Shown here: in pieces, positions 52,714 through 62,207 of the stretch
How the letters are laid out: every line of letters begins with the position of its first letter
How positions within the stretch are numbered: position 1 is the stretch's first letter
Assembly (NCBI GenBank): GCA_934454585.1
Contig: CAKSFP010000006.1
Span: 54,177 to 118,176, forward strand
Origin: an uncultured Clostridia bacterium
Lineage (GTDB): Bacteria; Bacillota; Clostridia; UMGS1810
Length of the DNA: 64,000 bases
Reading direction: 5' to 3'
Made by a program: the position numbers and the translations under genes
The notes under the pieces: generated by a model
What the model was told of the DNA's origin: nothing
Databases searched by the model: none
Seen by the model: only the letters and a program-made list of their open reading frames with translations

Positions 52714-53892
52714 TTGAAAAAATTCATATTAATAATTCTTGCGCTCTGCACGGCTTTTTTTGCCTGTGCGTGCACAAATACAGATAAAAATTTTGAAATA
52801 AAAAAGGTGTCGGGAGAGCTGCTCAAGGTCGGCGACAGCTTCAGCGTGAACGGTATCGGCGATTTCACTCTTGACAAAATCTGCACGACCCAAAGGCTTC
52901 AACCGAGTCTGCATTTCGGTACATATCTCGAGCCGGTGGGGCGTGGTATGCAATATATTGACGCGGTGTTTCGTTTCAAGAGCAAAAAGGCGGATATATC
53001 CGCAGATTCCGTAGGCACTCTGATTGCCGTGGGCGATATGTCGGGCGTGGAATACACGGATTCGATATCCGCCGTGGAAACAGATGACAACAAAAATCTC
53101 TCCGCATCCGAAAAGATAACCGCAAACACCACGGTCACCTTGCATATGGCTGTGGAAGTGCCGATAGAATCCGCCGAAAAATACAAATTGAAAATTCGTC
53201 TGCGCACTGCCACATACGAGGTGGACTACACCGTGCCGAAGCTTGAGGAGAGCATGGAGCGCATCTACGAAGGGCAGAGCATGAGTAACACTCAGCTCAA
53301 AGTCAAGCTTGACAAAATCGGCTATTCCCGCAAGCTGTATGACAATGCGCCAAAGACTTCCGACTGCGCTGCAAACGAGATTTATCTCGTGGCGGAGATG
53401 ACCGTTTCCAACAAGGATTTTGAGGACAGAGATTTTCAAAAACTTGTGAGTGCGTGCGTGTTGTACGGAAATGAGAGCTATGACATGGAGTATATGATGA
53501 GCGGGGATGGCAAAAAATACGCCGCAAAGGGTGAGGCAAAAGGTCTCGGTGAGACAAAACTCCTTGCCGCTGTCGCCCTGCCGCTCGAATACAGTGAAAA
53601 GGACGCAAAGGTCGTTCTTGCTATAGATTTTGAGGAATTTATGTGCGAGGTTGAGGGCACAAACGAGTTTACCAAAAAGCCGGAACCGCAGCCGACAGAG
53701 CTGAAATCGCAGACAACATCCGGCGGGGTAAGGATCGGCACTGATACAAAGTCAACTGAATCGGACGACACAAAGACCGATACCGCCGCAACGGGTGCGG
53801 AGACGAAGTCAAACAAGGACGAAATGCCGCCGCAAACCGGGCAAAAAGCGCCGAAGAAGGCAGATGACGAGGCAGAGACAGTTACCGACTGA
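52714..53892 (+). CDS. Lipoprotein with DUF4352-like immunoglobulin-type domains
   Basis: 392 residues when started at TTG 52714, which gives a clean lipoprotein signal (MKKFILIILALCTAFFACAC, lipid cysteine 18 or 20) and leaves ggag nine bases upstream; an ATG at 52705 directly abuts the ribosome site. Two beta-rich segments (about 35-185 and 195-320) each begin with a small-Gly stretch (KVGDSFSVNGIGDFTLDKI; QSMSNTQLKVKLDKIGYS), resembling DUF4352 extracellular domains. The last 70 residues are a disordered Thr/Lys/Asp-rich tail. I cannot give a role. The histidine phosphatase gene follows 40 bp later. Confidence 0.75.
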   Translation: MKKFILIILALCTAFFACACTNTDKNFEIKKVSGELLKVGDSFSVNGIGDFTLDKICTTQRLQPSLHFGTYLEPVGRGMQYIDAVFRFKSKKADISADSVGTLIAVGDMSGVEYTDSISAVETDDNKNLSASEKITANTTVTLHMAVEVPIESAEKYKLKIRLRTATYEVDYTVPKLEESMERIYEGQSMSNTQLKVKLDKIGYSRKLYDNAPKTSDCAANEIYLVAEMTVSNKDFEDRDFQKLVSACVLYGNESYDMEYMMSGDGKKYAAKGEAKGLGETKLLAAVALPLEYSEKDAKVVLAIDFEEFMCEVEGTNEFTKKPEPQPTELKSQTTSGGVRIGTDTKSTESDDTKTDTAATGAETKSNKDEMPPQTGQKAPKKADDEAETVTD

Positions 53893-53932
53893 TAAATGCC
53901 GGATAACACAGGACAAGGAGAAGTGAGAAAAA

Positions 53933-54634
53933 ATGCTTTTGTATATTATAAGGCACGCAGAACCGATATATAACCCCGACACACTCACGGAAAAGGGAAG
54001 AATGCAGGCACAGGCGCTGGCAAAGCGCCTTGCGGTGCACGGACTCACTACGGTTTATTCGTCGCCGAGCGGCAGAGCCGTGGAGACTGCCAAGGCGACC
54101 TGTGATATGCTCGGACTTGGACTCAATATTGAGGAATGGACGCGTGAGGTTGCCGACAGATTTTCAATCACCATGCCGAGCGGTGAAAAAGAATTTGTGT
54201 TAAATGTCACCAATACGCAGTTCCTGAAAGACGGCGGTGCGTCTCTCGGAGACGACTGGCACAAGGCTCCGATATTTAATACGATTGACGCAAAGACCGA
54301 GTATGACAAAATATGCGCCAAGTCGGATGAATTTCTCTCGCGGCACGGCTATGTGAGAGATGGCGGAGTGTACCGCATAACTGCGGCAAACGATGACCGT
54401 GTGGCTGTGTTCTGCCACGGAGGGCTCATCTCGCTGTGGCTGTCACACTTGCTCAGCGTGCCGCCGCACCTGTTTATGGCAGGGTTCGGAATCAGTCACA
54501 CGGGCGTCACGATACTTGACTTTGCGAATAACGATGATGGCATCACAGCGCCGTATTGTTTGTGCCTGTCGGATGTATCACATATATACAAGGCAAATTT
54601 GCCGCTTAAGTTTTCAAATTATATCGATATTTAA
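53933..54634 (+). CDS. Histidine-phosphatase-family protein
   Basis: 233 residues of the phosphoglycerate-mutase-like histidine phosphatase family. The catalytic motif is IIRHAEP (residues 5-11, the RHG variant with Ala), the second His is in VFCHGGLIS (about 160), and further motif residues (SSPSGRAVETA, about 43-53) are present. The Gly-to-Ala change in RHG is common. It is likely a cytoplasmic phosphatase of unknown substrate. The GH106-like gene follows 23 bp later, and shared transcription is likely. Confidence 0.88.
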   Translation: MLLYIIRHAEPIYNPDTLTEKGRMQAQALAKRLAVHGLTTVYSSPSGRAVETAKATCDMLGLGLNIEEWTREVADRFSITMPSGEKEFVLNVTNTQFLKDGGASLGDDWHKAPIFNTIDAKTEYDKICAKSDEFLSRHGYVRDGGVYRITAANDDRVAVFCHGGLISLWLSHLLSVPPHLFMAGFGISHTGVTILDFANNDDGITAPYCLCLSDVSHIYKANLPLKFSNYIDI

Positions 54635-54657
54635 CAATTAGCGAAAGGAATTTTGAT

Positions 54658-57378
54658 ATGGATTTCAAAAATATACCCAAAGAATATCGCCCCATACCTT
54701 TTTGGTCGTGGAATGAAAAGATGGACACGGCGGAGACCGCAGAACAGATCGACAAGATGTGCGCCCAAGGAATAGGCGGATTTTTCATGCACGCCCGCGG
54801 CGGCTTGCAGACCGAGTACATGGGTGACGAATGGTTCGAGAATGTCGGTGCGTGTGCTGACAAGTGCCGGGAGAACGGAATGCATCCCTGGGCATATGAC
54901 GAGAACGGCTGGCCCAGCGGCTTCGGTGGCGGTATAGTAAACGGAAAAGGACTTAAATATCAGCAGAAATATCTGCGCTGTTCCGAGGGCGAGTGCGACG
55001 GTGAACACACCATTGTCAACAAAGACGGTTATCATTTTTATTACGATGTAAATCCGTTTTATGTGGACACTCTGGACGGTGAAGTTATAAAGTGCTTTAT
55101 AGACGAGATTTATAAGCCTTACTATGACAAATTCAAAGGCAGACTGGACGGTTTTTTCACCGATGAACCGCAGATTTCGCGCAACGGAATACCATGGAGT
55201 CTCACCCTGCCGGAGGAGTATAAAAAGGCATACGGTGACGAACTGACTGACAGACTCATAGAGCTGTTCAGGCCCGTGGGCGACTATAAGACCACCAGGG
55301 TGCGTTTTTGGAAGCTCATCACAGATCTTTTTTCAAAAAACTTTATGAAGCAAATCTACGATTGGTGCAATGATCACGGTTTTAAGTTCACCGGGCACCT
55401 CGTTTTGGAGGAATCTCTGCTTAGTCAGCTTGTATCTAACGGTGCGTGTATGCCTCACTATGAGTACTTTACGATACCCGGAATGGATTGGCTTGGCAGA
55501 CACAACCGCTATTCGCTCACGCCCTATCAGGTCGGATCCGTTGCCCGGCAGACCGGCAAGGCACAAGTCCTCTCCGAGACATTCGCCATGTGCGGACACA
55601 ATGTGGGGCATGATGAACTCAAGTGGATTTTTGAGTATCAGATGGTGCGCGGAATAAACCTGCTTTGTCAGCACCTTGAGGGATATTCTAACAGAGGTTT
55701 GCGCAAGAGGGATTACCCTCCGGCTATGTATATTCAGCAGCCCTGGTGGGATGAATACAAGACATTTAATGATGCCATGAGCCGCATAGGTATGCTGCTC
55801 TCGGGCGGAGACGACGGTGTGGAAGTGCTTGTCATTCATCCGCAGACTACCGCGTGGTCAATGTATGATGACACCAAGGAGGGCTGCGAGGCAATCAGTG
55901 CATATAACGCCGGCTTCTGCGACATTCTGAAACTTCTTGAGCGCAAGCACATCAATTTCCACCTGGGTGACGAAACCATTATGGAGCGCCACGGCAGTGT
56001 GGACGGCAACTGCCTTGTCATAGGCAATAAAAAATACTCCAAGGTGATTGTGCCCGAGCACGAAGTCCTTTTTGAAAACACTCAAAAACTGCTTGATGAA
56101 TTTGCGGCAAACGGCGGCAGCATAGTCAGCGCAGATTTGCTTGATGCCAACCCGATAATAGATGTGCCGCAGATTACATATTGCGAGAGGCACTATGATG
56201 ATTTCGATATGTACTACTTTGTCAACAGCACAGAGGAGACTTACACTGCGCACATCGCTTGCGGCAACAAGGTAATGGACATCACCACGGGCGAACTGAG
56301 CGATTTTTACGGTGAGCACACTTTCCGCAAATACGAATCTCTCGTTGTGATAGACGACCACAGCGGAGTGACGGCCATGTATGCCGCACACGACGGTGAC
56401 AAAAAAGCGATAGACTTAGGCGGTGAGTGGAGTATCAAGGAGTGCAGCGATAACGCAATTACCCTTGATTATTGCGACTATTATTTCGACGGGTTGCCGG
56501 AGGAGAAAAACGGATATATTCTCAATGCCATGTATCGTGCCATAGACCGCATGAAACCGACTCACATCACCTGTGAGTATAAGGTGGAGGCAAATTATCT
56601 GCCGCACCGCCTGTTCCTCGTGTGCGAGACTCCGGAGATAATGGACATCTTCGTCAATGGAGCTAAGATAGACAAGACCGATTGCGGCTGCTTTGTCGAT
56701 AAGTCTTTCCGCAAAATTGATGTGGCGGACAAATTTGTCATAGGCGAAAATGTCATCAGGATAGAAGTGGATTTCTGCCAGTCGGAGCAGGTGTACAAGA
56801 ATATAGAGAATGGCAAAAAGTTTGAATCGGAGAAGAACAAACTCACATTTGACATGGAGATAGAGCAGATTTATCTCGTGGGGGATTTCTCGGTAGATTG
56901 CGACGGCATGGTGGAGGAGCTTGACAAAAATGCCTGCAGATTCGGCGGAAAATTTGTCATAGCAGAGCCGAAGAAGAAAATTTTCCTTGACAAAATATCT
57001 CGTCAGGGATTCCCGTTCTTTGCCGGCAGCATAACCGTCGAAAAGGAATTTGACGCGGCGGACGGCGAAGTGATTGATTTCGAAAAGTGCGGCATAAATG
57101 TGGTCAAGGCAAGGGTTAACGGCATCGATGCCGGCAAGTTTATGTGGGAGCCGTACCGCACGGAAATATCGGACTTTGTGCATGAGGGTAAGAACACCAT
57201 AGAGCTGACTCTCATTAACAATCTGCGCAATCTCCAAGGTCCGTTCCACCTTGCGGACGGCGAGTCGTATTTCGTGGGACCCGGCAGCTTCTATAAGGAG
57301 AAATGCATCTGGAGCGGCGGCACCCCCTGGAACGATGATTATTGCTTTGCCGATGTCGGCATAACTAACAGAAAATAA
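54658..57378 (+). CDS. GH106-like glycoside hydrolase (putative alpha-L-rhamnosidase)
   Basis: 906 residues without a signal peptide. The beginning RPIPFWSWNEKMDTAETAEQID and the following MHARGGLQTEYMGDEWF match the glycosyl-hydrolase group related to GH106. GFFTDEPQISR (about residues 162-172) and LSETFAMCGHN (about 306-316) contain candidate catalytic acidic residues. A C-terminal beta-sandwich region (about 590-900) follows. The enzyme is probably specific for terminal rhamnose in plant polysaccharides such as rhamnogalacturonan. Together with the GH78 gene at 1056 it suggests intracellular processing of rhamnose-containing oligosaccharides. The linkage is not determined. Confidence 0.85.
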   Translation: MDFKNIPKEYRPIPFWSWNEKMDTAETAEQIDKMCAQGIGGFFMHARGGLQTEYMGDEWFENVGACADKCRENGMHPWAYDENGWPSGFGGGIVNGKGLKYQQKYLRCSEGECDGEHTIVNKDGYHFYYDVNPFYVDTLDGEVIKCFIDEIYKPYYDKFKGRLDGFFTDEPQISRNGIPWSLTLPEEYKKAYGDELTDRLIELFRPVGDYKTTRVRFWKLITDLFSKNFMKQIYDWCNDHGFKFTGHLVLEESLLSQLVSNGACMPHYEYFTIPGMDWLGRHNRYSLTPYQVGSVARQTGKAQVLSETFAMCGHNVGHDELKWIFEYQMVRGINLLCQHLEGYSNRGLRKRDYPPAMYIQQPWWDEYKTFNDAMSRIGMLLSGGDDGVEVLVIHPQTTAWSMYDDTKEGCEAISAYNAGFCDILKLLERKHINFHLGDETIMERHGSVDGNCLVIGNKKYSKVIVPEHEVLFENTQKLLDEFAANGGSIVSADLLDANPIIDVPQITYCERHYDDFDMYYFVNSTEETYTAHIACGNKVMDITTGELSDFYGEHTFRKYESLVVIDDHSGVTAMYAAHDGDKKAIDLGGEWSIKECSDNAITLDYCDYYFDGLPEEKNGYILNAMYRAIDRMKPTHITCEYKVEANYLPHRLFLVCETPEIMDIFVNGAKIDKTDCGCFVDKSFRKIDVADKFVIGENVIRIEVDFCQSEQVYKNIENGKKFESEKNKLTFDMEIEQIYLVGDFSVDCDGMVEELDKNACRFGGKFVIAEPKKKIFLDKISRQGFPFFAGSITVEKEFDAADGEVIDFEKCGINVVKARVNGIDAGKFMWEPYRTEISDFVHEGKNTIELTLINNLRNLQGPFHLADGESYFVGPGSFYKEKCIWSGGTPWNDDYCFADVGITNRK

Positions 57379-57397
57379 CTGCGGAGTGTGGATTGAT

Positions 57398-58525
57398 ATG
57401 AAAAAGTTTTTTCTCTCGGTGCTCTTTTGCACCTGCGTCGCGGTGTGCCTTTTCATGGGCGCGTCCGCTCACGGCGACACAGTTCATGTGTATGCGGACG
57501 GCGAGTATATCGCCGCGCCGGGCAGACTTATGGACGACAACACCGTGATACCTATGCGCGCCTTTTTTGAAAAACTCGGTTTCACCGTGGAGTGGAACGG
57601 CGTGGACAAATCCGTCCGCGCACACCGCAGCGGTGACGACATATCCTTGGTTATAGGCAGATCCGACATGACGGTGAACGGTGCGGTCAGGGCGCTGCCT
57701 TGTACCTCGTTTGAGGATGGCGGCGTAACATATCTGCCCGTGCGTGCAGTTGCGGAGAGCGTCGGCTACACCGTAGATTGGTACGAGAGTGCCAATGCCG
57801 CTGTGCTCCACAGCGGTGATGCGGCGAGCTATCTGCCCGATACGCCCACGCTTCTGCCCGAACTTGGTGCAGCTGTCGGCACATCGCATTTCACGCGCAC
57901 TGCCACAGATTCACTCGGCGGCGAGGTTTACTATGTGTACGAAAATGTTCCCGAGCAAAAGGCGCATGAATACGGAGATTTGCTTTGCTCGAAACTTGGC
58001 TATGAATATGATTCCATGATTCTGGGTGAGGATTATTCCAAGACATATTATTATTCGTTTGAAAATTTTAGAGTCGGCATAAAGGTTGCCACGGTTGATT
58101 CAGTTCCGTGTGTATATCTTTGCCCCGGCTCTGTGAAGCCGGAGCAACCGATGGAAAATTCGTTTGCAGACACCGGAGAAGTTGAGCAAATGCCCGGCGA
58201 CAGTTACGATGACAAAGACGGTGATGACGGATGGACGGACGAATCTGTGTTCTATGACGGCACCGAGGTGCCAACCTATGAGTATGTATGCGGCTATCCG
58301 CTCAAACGCATTGATACGCTGCGCGGCGGTGAAACGGTGTATGTCTATGACGGCGGCATGATGGATGCCATGTCGTACATGAGTTTTTTGTCATCCGTCG
58401 GCTATGTAAATTACAACATAGACATGGGTGGCTTCAACATGACATACACTATGGTGAGAGAGGGCAAATATGTCGTAATCATGACCTCCATGCTCACTGA
58501 CGAGGTGTATGTTGTACCTCAATAA
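57398..58525 (+). CDS. Secreted protein with copper-amine-oxidase N-terminal-like domain
   Basis: 375 residues from ATG 57398; a GTG at 57386 directly abuts ggag and is less likely. Signal peptide 1-25 (cut near ASA-HGD). Residues about 30-135 are the Cu_amine_oxidN1-type repeat found in many Firmicute surface proteins (DDNTVIPMRAFFEKLGFTVEWNG, VTYLPVRAVAESVGYTVDW). Residues 160-375 contain beta-rich repeats (VYYVYENVPEQKAHEY and VYVYDGGMMDAMSYMSFL are similar), function unknown. There is no amine-oxidase catalytic domain. The location is extracellular or wall-associated. Confidence 0.85.
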   Translation: MKKFFLSVLFCTCVAVCLFMGASAHGDTVHVYADGEYIAAPGRLMDDNTVIPMRAFFEKLGFTVEWNGVDKSVRAHRSGDDISLVIGRSDMTVNGAVRALPCTSFEDGGVTYLPVRAVAESVGYTVDWYESANAAVLHSGDAASYLPDTPTLLPELGAAVGTSHFTRTATDSLGGEVYYVYENVPEQKAHEYGDLLCSKLGYEYDSMILGEDYSKTYYYSFENFRVGIKVATVDSVPCVYLCPGSVKPEQPMENSFADTGEVEQMPGDSYDDKDGDDGWTDESVFYDGTEVPTYEYVCGYPLKRIDTLRGGETVYVYDGGMMDAMSYMSFLSSVGYVNYNIDMGGFNMTYTMVREGKYVVIMTSMLTDEVYVVPQ

Positions 58526-58540
58526 TCAATATAAAAAAAC

Positions 58541-58586
58541 AAAAACAGACAACAAGGCTTGAAACAGCTTTGCTGTCTGTTTTTTT
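58541..58586 (+). terminator. Rho-independent terminator
   Basis: aaaaacagaca pairs with tgtctgttttt around a 22-nt loop that contains a smaller agc/gct stem; T-run at the end. It closes the lipoprotein-to-amine-oxidase-like gene block. Confidence 0.75.
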
Positions 58587-58643
58587 GCGTTTTTCGGCAG
58601 ACACGATTTGCGTATGACGGCGTTGAAAATTCATCGGCGCAGA

Positions 58644-58751
58644 TTTGCCGGTTCACCCGAAGCAAGCGAAAATTCAAAGTTTTCGGATCTGACGCAGGAT
58701 TGGTGCAAAAAACCGATTGCGTTGGCGGCGGCAAACGGCGTGTTGAATGGT
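58644..58751 (+). pseudogene. Decayed fragment of an SLH domain
   Basis: Thirty-six codons read FAGSPEASENSKFSDL, TQDWCKKPIALAAANG and VLNG, almost identical to residues of the SLH protein at 30832-32727 (FVGSPETSENSKFSDL, TQDWYKKPISWAAANG). The frame is lost on both sides: upstream it reads KIHRRR instead of the family's F-x-x-FYR, and after VLNG it gives unrelated residues and no second SLH half. It sits in a 313-bp gap (58526-58838) with no other gene. Confidence 0.75.
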
Positions 58752-58838
58752 GTTATGAACATCACATTATGTTTACATACTCGATTGACGCCTTGTGTAC
58801 GATTTTTGCGGATTTTGACCTCGCTGTATGACAACGCT

Positions 58839-60455
58839 TTATCGGATATCTTTTCCTTCGTTTTTCAAATAAATTGCCGCAAAATTAAGAAGCTGCTTTT
58901 TTGAGGAAACGCCGAGTTTGCTGTAAATATTGCTGTTATGGTATTTCAGCGTGCTTTCCTTAACTTCCATAATCTGTATAATTTCAGGAACGGTTTTCCC
59001 GTCCAGATACAGATCAAAAATTTTGCGTTCCTTGGGAGTAAGGCTGCGTATACCTGAGCAGAAATGATCATAATCATCCTGTACGATGATGTTTTTATGC
59101 TCTTTTATCAAGCGCTTATTTTCATTTCTGATACACTCAATCTCACTTTGCGAATGTTCGTTTTTTTCTGAGAGCTCATCTATTGATTTTTGATGTTCGC
59201 TGTCTTTTTGAGAAAGAAAAGCAAACAAATCGTCTATTTCAAAAAGACCGCTTTGGCTTTCGTCGGCTTGCAATTTTTCGGATTGTTTTATTTTGTCAAG
59301 CGATTTTTTTATGGGAATAATGAATCTTTTTGAAAAATACAGGCTTAGACTTAAAATTGCAAATCCCGAAAGAAGAATTATGAGTATAAGCTGCATGGTG
59401 TTTTTGGTTTCCCATTGAAAATAATCGGCATACGGTATCATGACGGTAACCGAATATGGTGAGCTTTCCGAGTAGAGAGTTGTGTTTCTGGTCATACCGA
59501 TATATGCTTCGTGTTCGTTTTTCAAAGCGACAAGACCCTTTTTTAATGATCTGATTTTCAGGAAATCCTGCGGAGCAAGGAAATATCCGTTTTTTGCTCC
59601 ACAGCTTAAACTCTCTTTGATATTAATCTCCTTATCATCCAAGCGGGAAAATATGCAGGTTATGTGCGGAAGTGTGGATGGCTGTGCATGGGCGGATTTG
59701 AAAACGCTCTCATTCACTTCGAATCCACAGATGCCGTAAACGCGGTTGCCGTCCCCCCTGATAGGAAGCGCAACAAGCATAACGCGCTCCGATGTTCCGG
59801 GAAGTGTTATGATATCACAGATGTGAGCGGCTTTCTCAATCGGCTCGGTGGTATCAGAAAGAATTTCTTCAAAGTTAGGGAATATCTCAGAGTTAAATTC
59901 CAAATGCCATTTACGGTGTGGCATGATACCTTTGTTTATTGCGGCTTTTACATTTCCCCTGTAAAGAAGCATTGTCTCCTTGTCAGTTGTTTCAAATAAA
60001 TCCTGATTGAGATACACTCCTGCTTTTGAACCGCTTGTGTTTTTTTGAGACGCATTAAGCAGAATAAAAGCCCCCGAGCAGCTCGCTTTCAAAAGCTCAT
60101 TTTTCAACAAATCAATATAGCGTTCCTCAAGAGCCTTGATATGTAAGGAAGAATTTTGAACGCTTCCGAAATCTGTATTTGTCTCAGCGAGATACTGCTC
60201 GGTAAGCAGTGTGGCTTTTTCGGAAAGCTGTGCGCCGCGCAAAGTAATATCATTGTAGTAAGATGTCATTTCACGGTCGAAAAACTCAAGCTGAAGGCTT
60301 AATATATCCGATACTTTATCCTTCGTTGTCGAAAAATGTCCGAACAGGAGGAGAAAAGTCATCAATATAAGCAATAAAACTGCTGCCAGGATAAACATAT
60401 ATCCAAACAGTTTTTTTTGCATAGTTTGCTTTTTGCTTATTACCGATATTTGCAT
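58839..60455 (-). CDS. Membrane-anchored LuxR-type transcription regulator with extracellular sensor
   Basis: 538 residues. Helix 1 (about 17-38) and helix 2 (about 350-372) enclose an extracellular domain of about 310 residues with a long helix at its start, like a Cache sensor. A HAMP-sized cytoplasmic linker and coiled coil (about 375-465) follow. The C-terminal 65 residues are a LuxR/GerE HTH (SLTPKERKIFDLYLDGK, then ESTLKYHNSNIYSKLGV). No kinase or receiver domain is present, so sensing and DNA binding are in one membrane protein. The ribosome site is gggagg. It lies 14 bp downstream of a solute-binding lipoprotein gene in the same operon. Confidence 0.88.
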   Translation of the reverse strand: MQISVISKKQTMQKKLFGYMFILAAVLLLILMTFLLLFGHFSTTKDKVSDILSLQLEFFDREMTSYYNDITLRGAQLSEKATLLTEQYLAETNTDFGSVQNSSLHIKALEERYIDLLKNELLKASCSGAFILLNASQKNTSGSKAGVYLNQDLFETTDKETMLLYRGNVKAAINKGIMPHRKWHLEFNSEIFPNFEEILSDTTEPIEKAAHICDIITLPGTSERVMLVALPIRGDGNRVYGICGFEVNESVFKSAHAQPSTLPHITCIFSRLDDKEINIKESLSCGAKNGYFLAPQDFLKIRSLKKGLVALKNEHEAYIGMTRNTTLYSESSPYSVTVMIPYADYFQWETKNTMQLILIILLSGFAILSLSLYFSKRFIIPIKKSLDKIKQSEKLQADESQSGLFEIDDLFAFLSQKDSEHQKSIDELSEKNEHSQSEIECIRNENKRLIKEHKNIIVQDDYDHFCSGIRSLTPKERKIFDLYLDGKTVPEIIQIMEVKESTLKYHNSNIYSKLGVSSKKQLLNFAAIYLKNEGKDIR

Positions 60456-60469
60456 AACAAGCCTCCCGT

Positions 60470-61792
60470 TTACTTTTCACAGAGTTTTCGCCAAAGTTCC
60501 TCGGAAATCGTCTCAGGCAGAGCGCTGCTTAATATGAACTGCTTTTGCTCATTTCTCAAATAATCATAAAATGCGTAAACTCTGCTGTAATATTCGGGAC
60601 TTTGCTGTTCCGACAAAACCTCCGAGCTTTCCTTGGCTTTTTTAAGGGCTGCGTAGAGTTTTTCATAAGCGGTTGTCTTGAAAAAGTAGTCGTCTATTTT
60701 GTCAAACGCACCGTTTGTAACCGGCATATAACCTGTTTGACATACGAACTCAAGATTTCTCTCCGGCTCGGTAAGCCATTTGGCAAAAATCACTGACGCT
60801 TCCGCTTTTTGAGCGGTTGTTTTGTATGCGCAAAGTCCAACTCCGGCTTGCGTAATATACGGCTTTTTGCCATTTTCCGATGGGACCGGCAGTATCTCCA
60901 GGCTCATCGGCTCACTTGTCCCGTCCTCATATGTCACAGTATCGTTATAGTAAAGAATTGCGGCGGATGAACCTATGCCTGCCATAACCTCACCTGTCAT
61001 TACCTGCGTGTTTGAATAGAGGTTTGAAAGCATGATATGACCTTTTGCAAACGAATCCGCAAATTTCATAAATGTCTGCTTAAAAATCTCGTTTGAAGCG
61101 TCATAAAATCCGTTGTCGGCAAAAATGTTCCCTGCGCCGTTTTCCGCAGCCGCAAGCTCAACGGCACGGAGCGGATAATCAAGAGCGCAGAAGGGTTTTC
61201 CTCCGGACCAGTCATAATATTTCGCGGCAGTATCAAAAAATCCGTCCCAGGTGGACAGTGCTTCATATGTTGCGCCCGTATCGGCCGAAAAGCGATCGAA
61301 CTGACTGCCTGAAACAAATAAAAGATGTGTGGATTTTGACACCGGAAATACAGCCAGCTTTCCATCTGCCGTGCCGTCATCCAAAAACTCCGGAACATAT
61401 GCCGAGATTTCTTTTTGCGAGAAATATTCGTTCCAATCGAGCAGATTATCTGTACCCAGCTCCAGTACATTGCTCTTGTGTGCAAAGAAAAGATCCGGCA
61501 TTTCGGCGGAACCGGGAATTTTGTTGTGAGCATCAAGCAGTTTTTTGCCTATTTTAGAGGCGTTTGACATTGCCGTTACATTGATAATAATGCCTTTTTC
61601 CATGCCTACTGTCTCGTTGAATTCGTCAATGAGGCGATTCATGGGCGAATCCGACTGCTCGCCGTAAACATGCCAGAGCGAAAGAGTAACGGGATTTTTT
61701 TTGTCAAGCTCCGATTTTTTGCAGCCGGAAAGGCAGCATATTGATATGCTGAAAATGAGTAAAAACAAAAATAATTTTCTTGCCGATTTCAT
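60470..61792 (-). CDS. Extracellular solute-binding lipoprotein (sugar ABC type)
   Basis: 440 residues. Lipobox CCLSGC puts the lipid cysteine at residue 24. The rest is a family 1 solute-binding fold (VTLSLWHVYGEQSDSP, then PDLFFAHKSNV; TGYMPVTNGAFDK near 360). Proteins of this class bind oligosaccharides for ABC importers, yet no permease or ATPase gene is adjacent. Its only operon partner is the membrane LuxR regulator, so a sensing role is as likely as transport. Acidic, exported, anchored to the outer face of the membrane. Confidence 0.88.
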   Translation of the reverse strand: MKSARKLFLFLLIFSISICCLSGCKKSELDKKNPVTLSLWHVYGEQSDSPMNRLIDEFNETVGMEKGIIINVTAMSNASKIGKKLLDAHNKIPGSAEMPDLFFAHKSNVLELGTDNLLDWNEYFSQKEISAYVPEFLDDGTADGKLAVFPVSKSTHLLFVSGSQFDRFSADTGATYEALSTWDGFFDTAAKYYDWSGGKPFCALDYPLRAVELAAAENGAGNIFADNGFYDASNEIFKQTFMKFADSFAKGHIMLSNLYSNTQVMTGEVMAGIGSSAAILYYNDTVTYEDGTSEPMSLEILPVPSENGKKPYITQAGVGLCAYKTTAQKAEASVIFAKWLTEPERNLEFVCQTGYMPVTNGAFDKIDDYFFKTTAYEKLYAALKKAKESSEVLSEQQSPEYYSRVYAFYDYLRNEQKQFILSSALPETISEELWRKLCEK

Positions 61793-61873
61793 ACTTAGAT
61801 TCCCCCGTGATATTATTTGATGTTTTTTTCGTTTCTCCTGTTTTATGGCGGCAAACTGCCAATAAATGTAACC

Positions 61874-61970
61874 GCTCCTATACTTTTTCCCCTACTTTTT
61901 CAAAAAAACTTTGGTTTTTTTGAAATTTATCCTATACTTTTGGCAAAAAGTATGGGGACAAAAAGTATTT
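61874..61970 (-). promoter_or_regulatory. Repeated motif in the leader of the binding-protein operon
   Basis: On the minus strand, copies or near-copies of aaaagtatagg lie at 61877-61888, 61890-61901 and 61930-61941; on the plus strand aaaaagtatgggg lies at 61945-61957 and aaaaagta at 61960-61967. The pair at 61930-61957 forms a hairpin, as does ttcaaaaaaac/gtttttttgaa (about 61899-61924). They are candidates for regulator sites or RNA structure. Confidence 0.5.
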
Positions 61971-62111
61971 TTTATATATAATCAAAATTGTAATAACTAA
62001 AATCCGCAGTATGTGAGAAGACCATCTGCAAAAATATTTGCATATTACAACTATCGTGATCAAGATCAGAAAGCGAATAGCCTCTGAATTATTGCATACA
62101 TAACCGCATAA

Positions 62112-62140
62112 ATTATATCATGTTTTTAGAAATTAGTCAA
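62112..62140 (-). promoter_or_regulatory. Promoter of the binding-protein/LuxR operon
   Basis: On the minus strand TTGACT (62135-62140), 17 bp, TATAAT (62112-62117). Transcription would start near 62105, leaving a leader of about 310 nt before ATG 61792. The 415-bp gap 61793-62207 holds this leader and no gene. Confidence 0.65.
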
Positions 62141-62207
62141 TCTTTTGAGAATAATTTGCATAAACTTGTTGAAAATCAGTGAGATCTTAGGGGAGGAGGT
62201 GAGGCAT

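Noticed and set aside
62112..62205. Plus-strand promoter for the zinc-ribbon cluster
   Set aside because: Several AT-rich stretches lie before 62208, but none has a convincing -35/-10 pair at 16-18 bp, so I list only the minus-strand promoter there.
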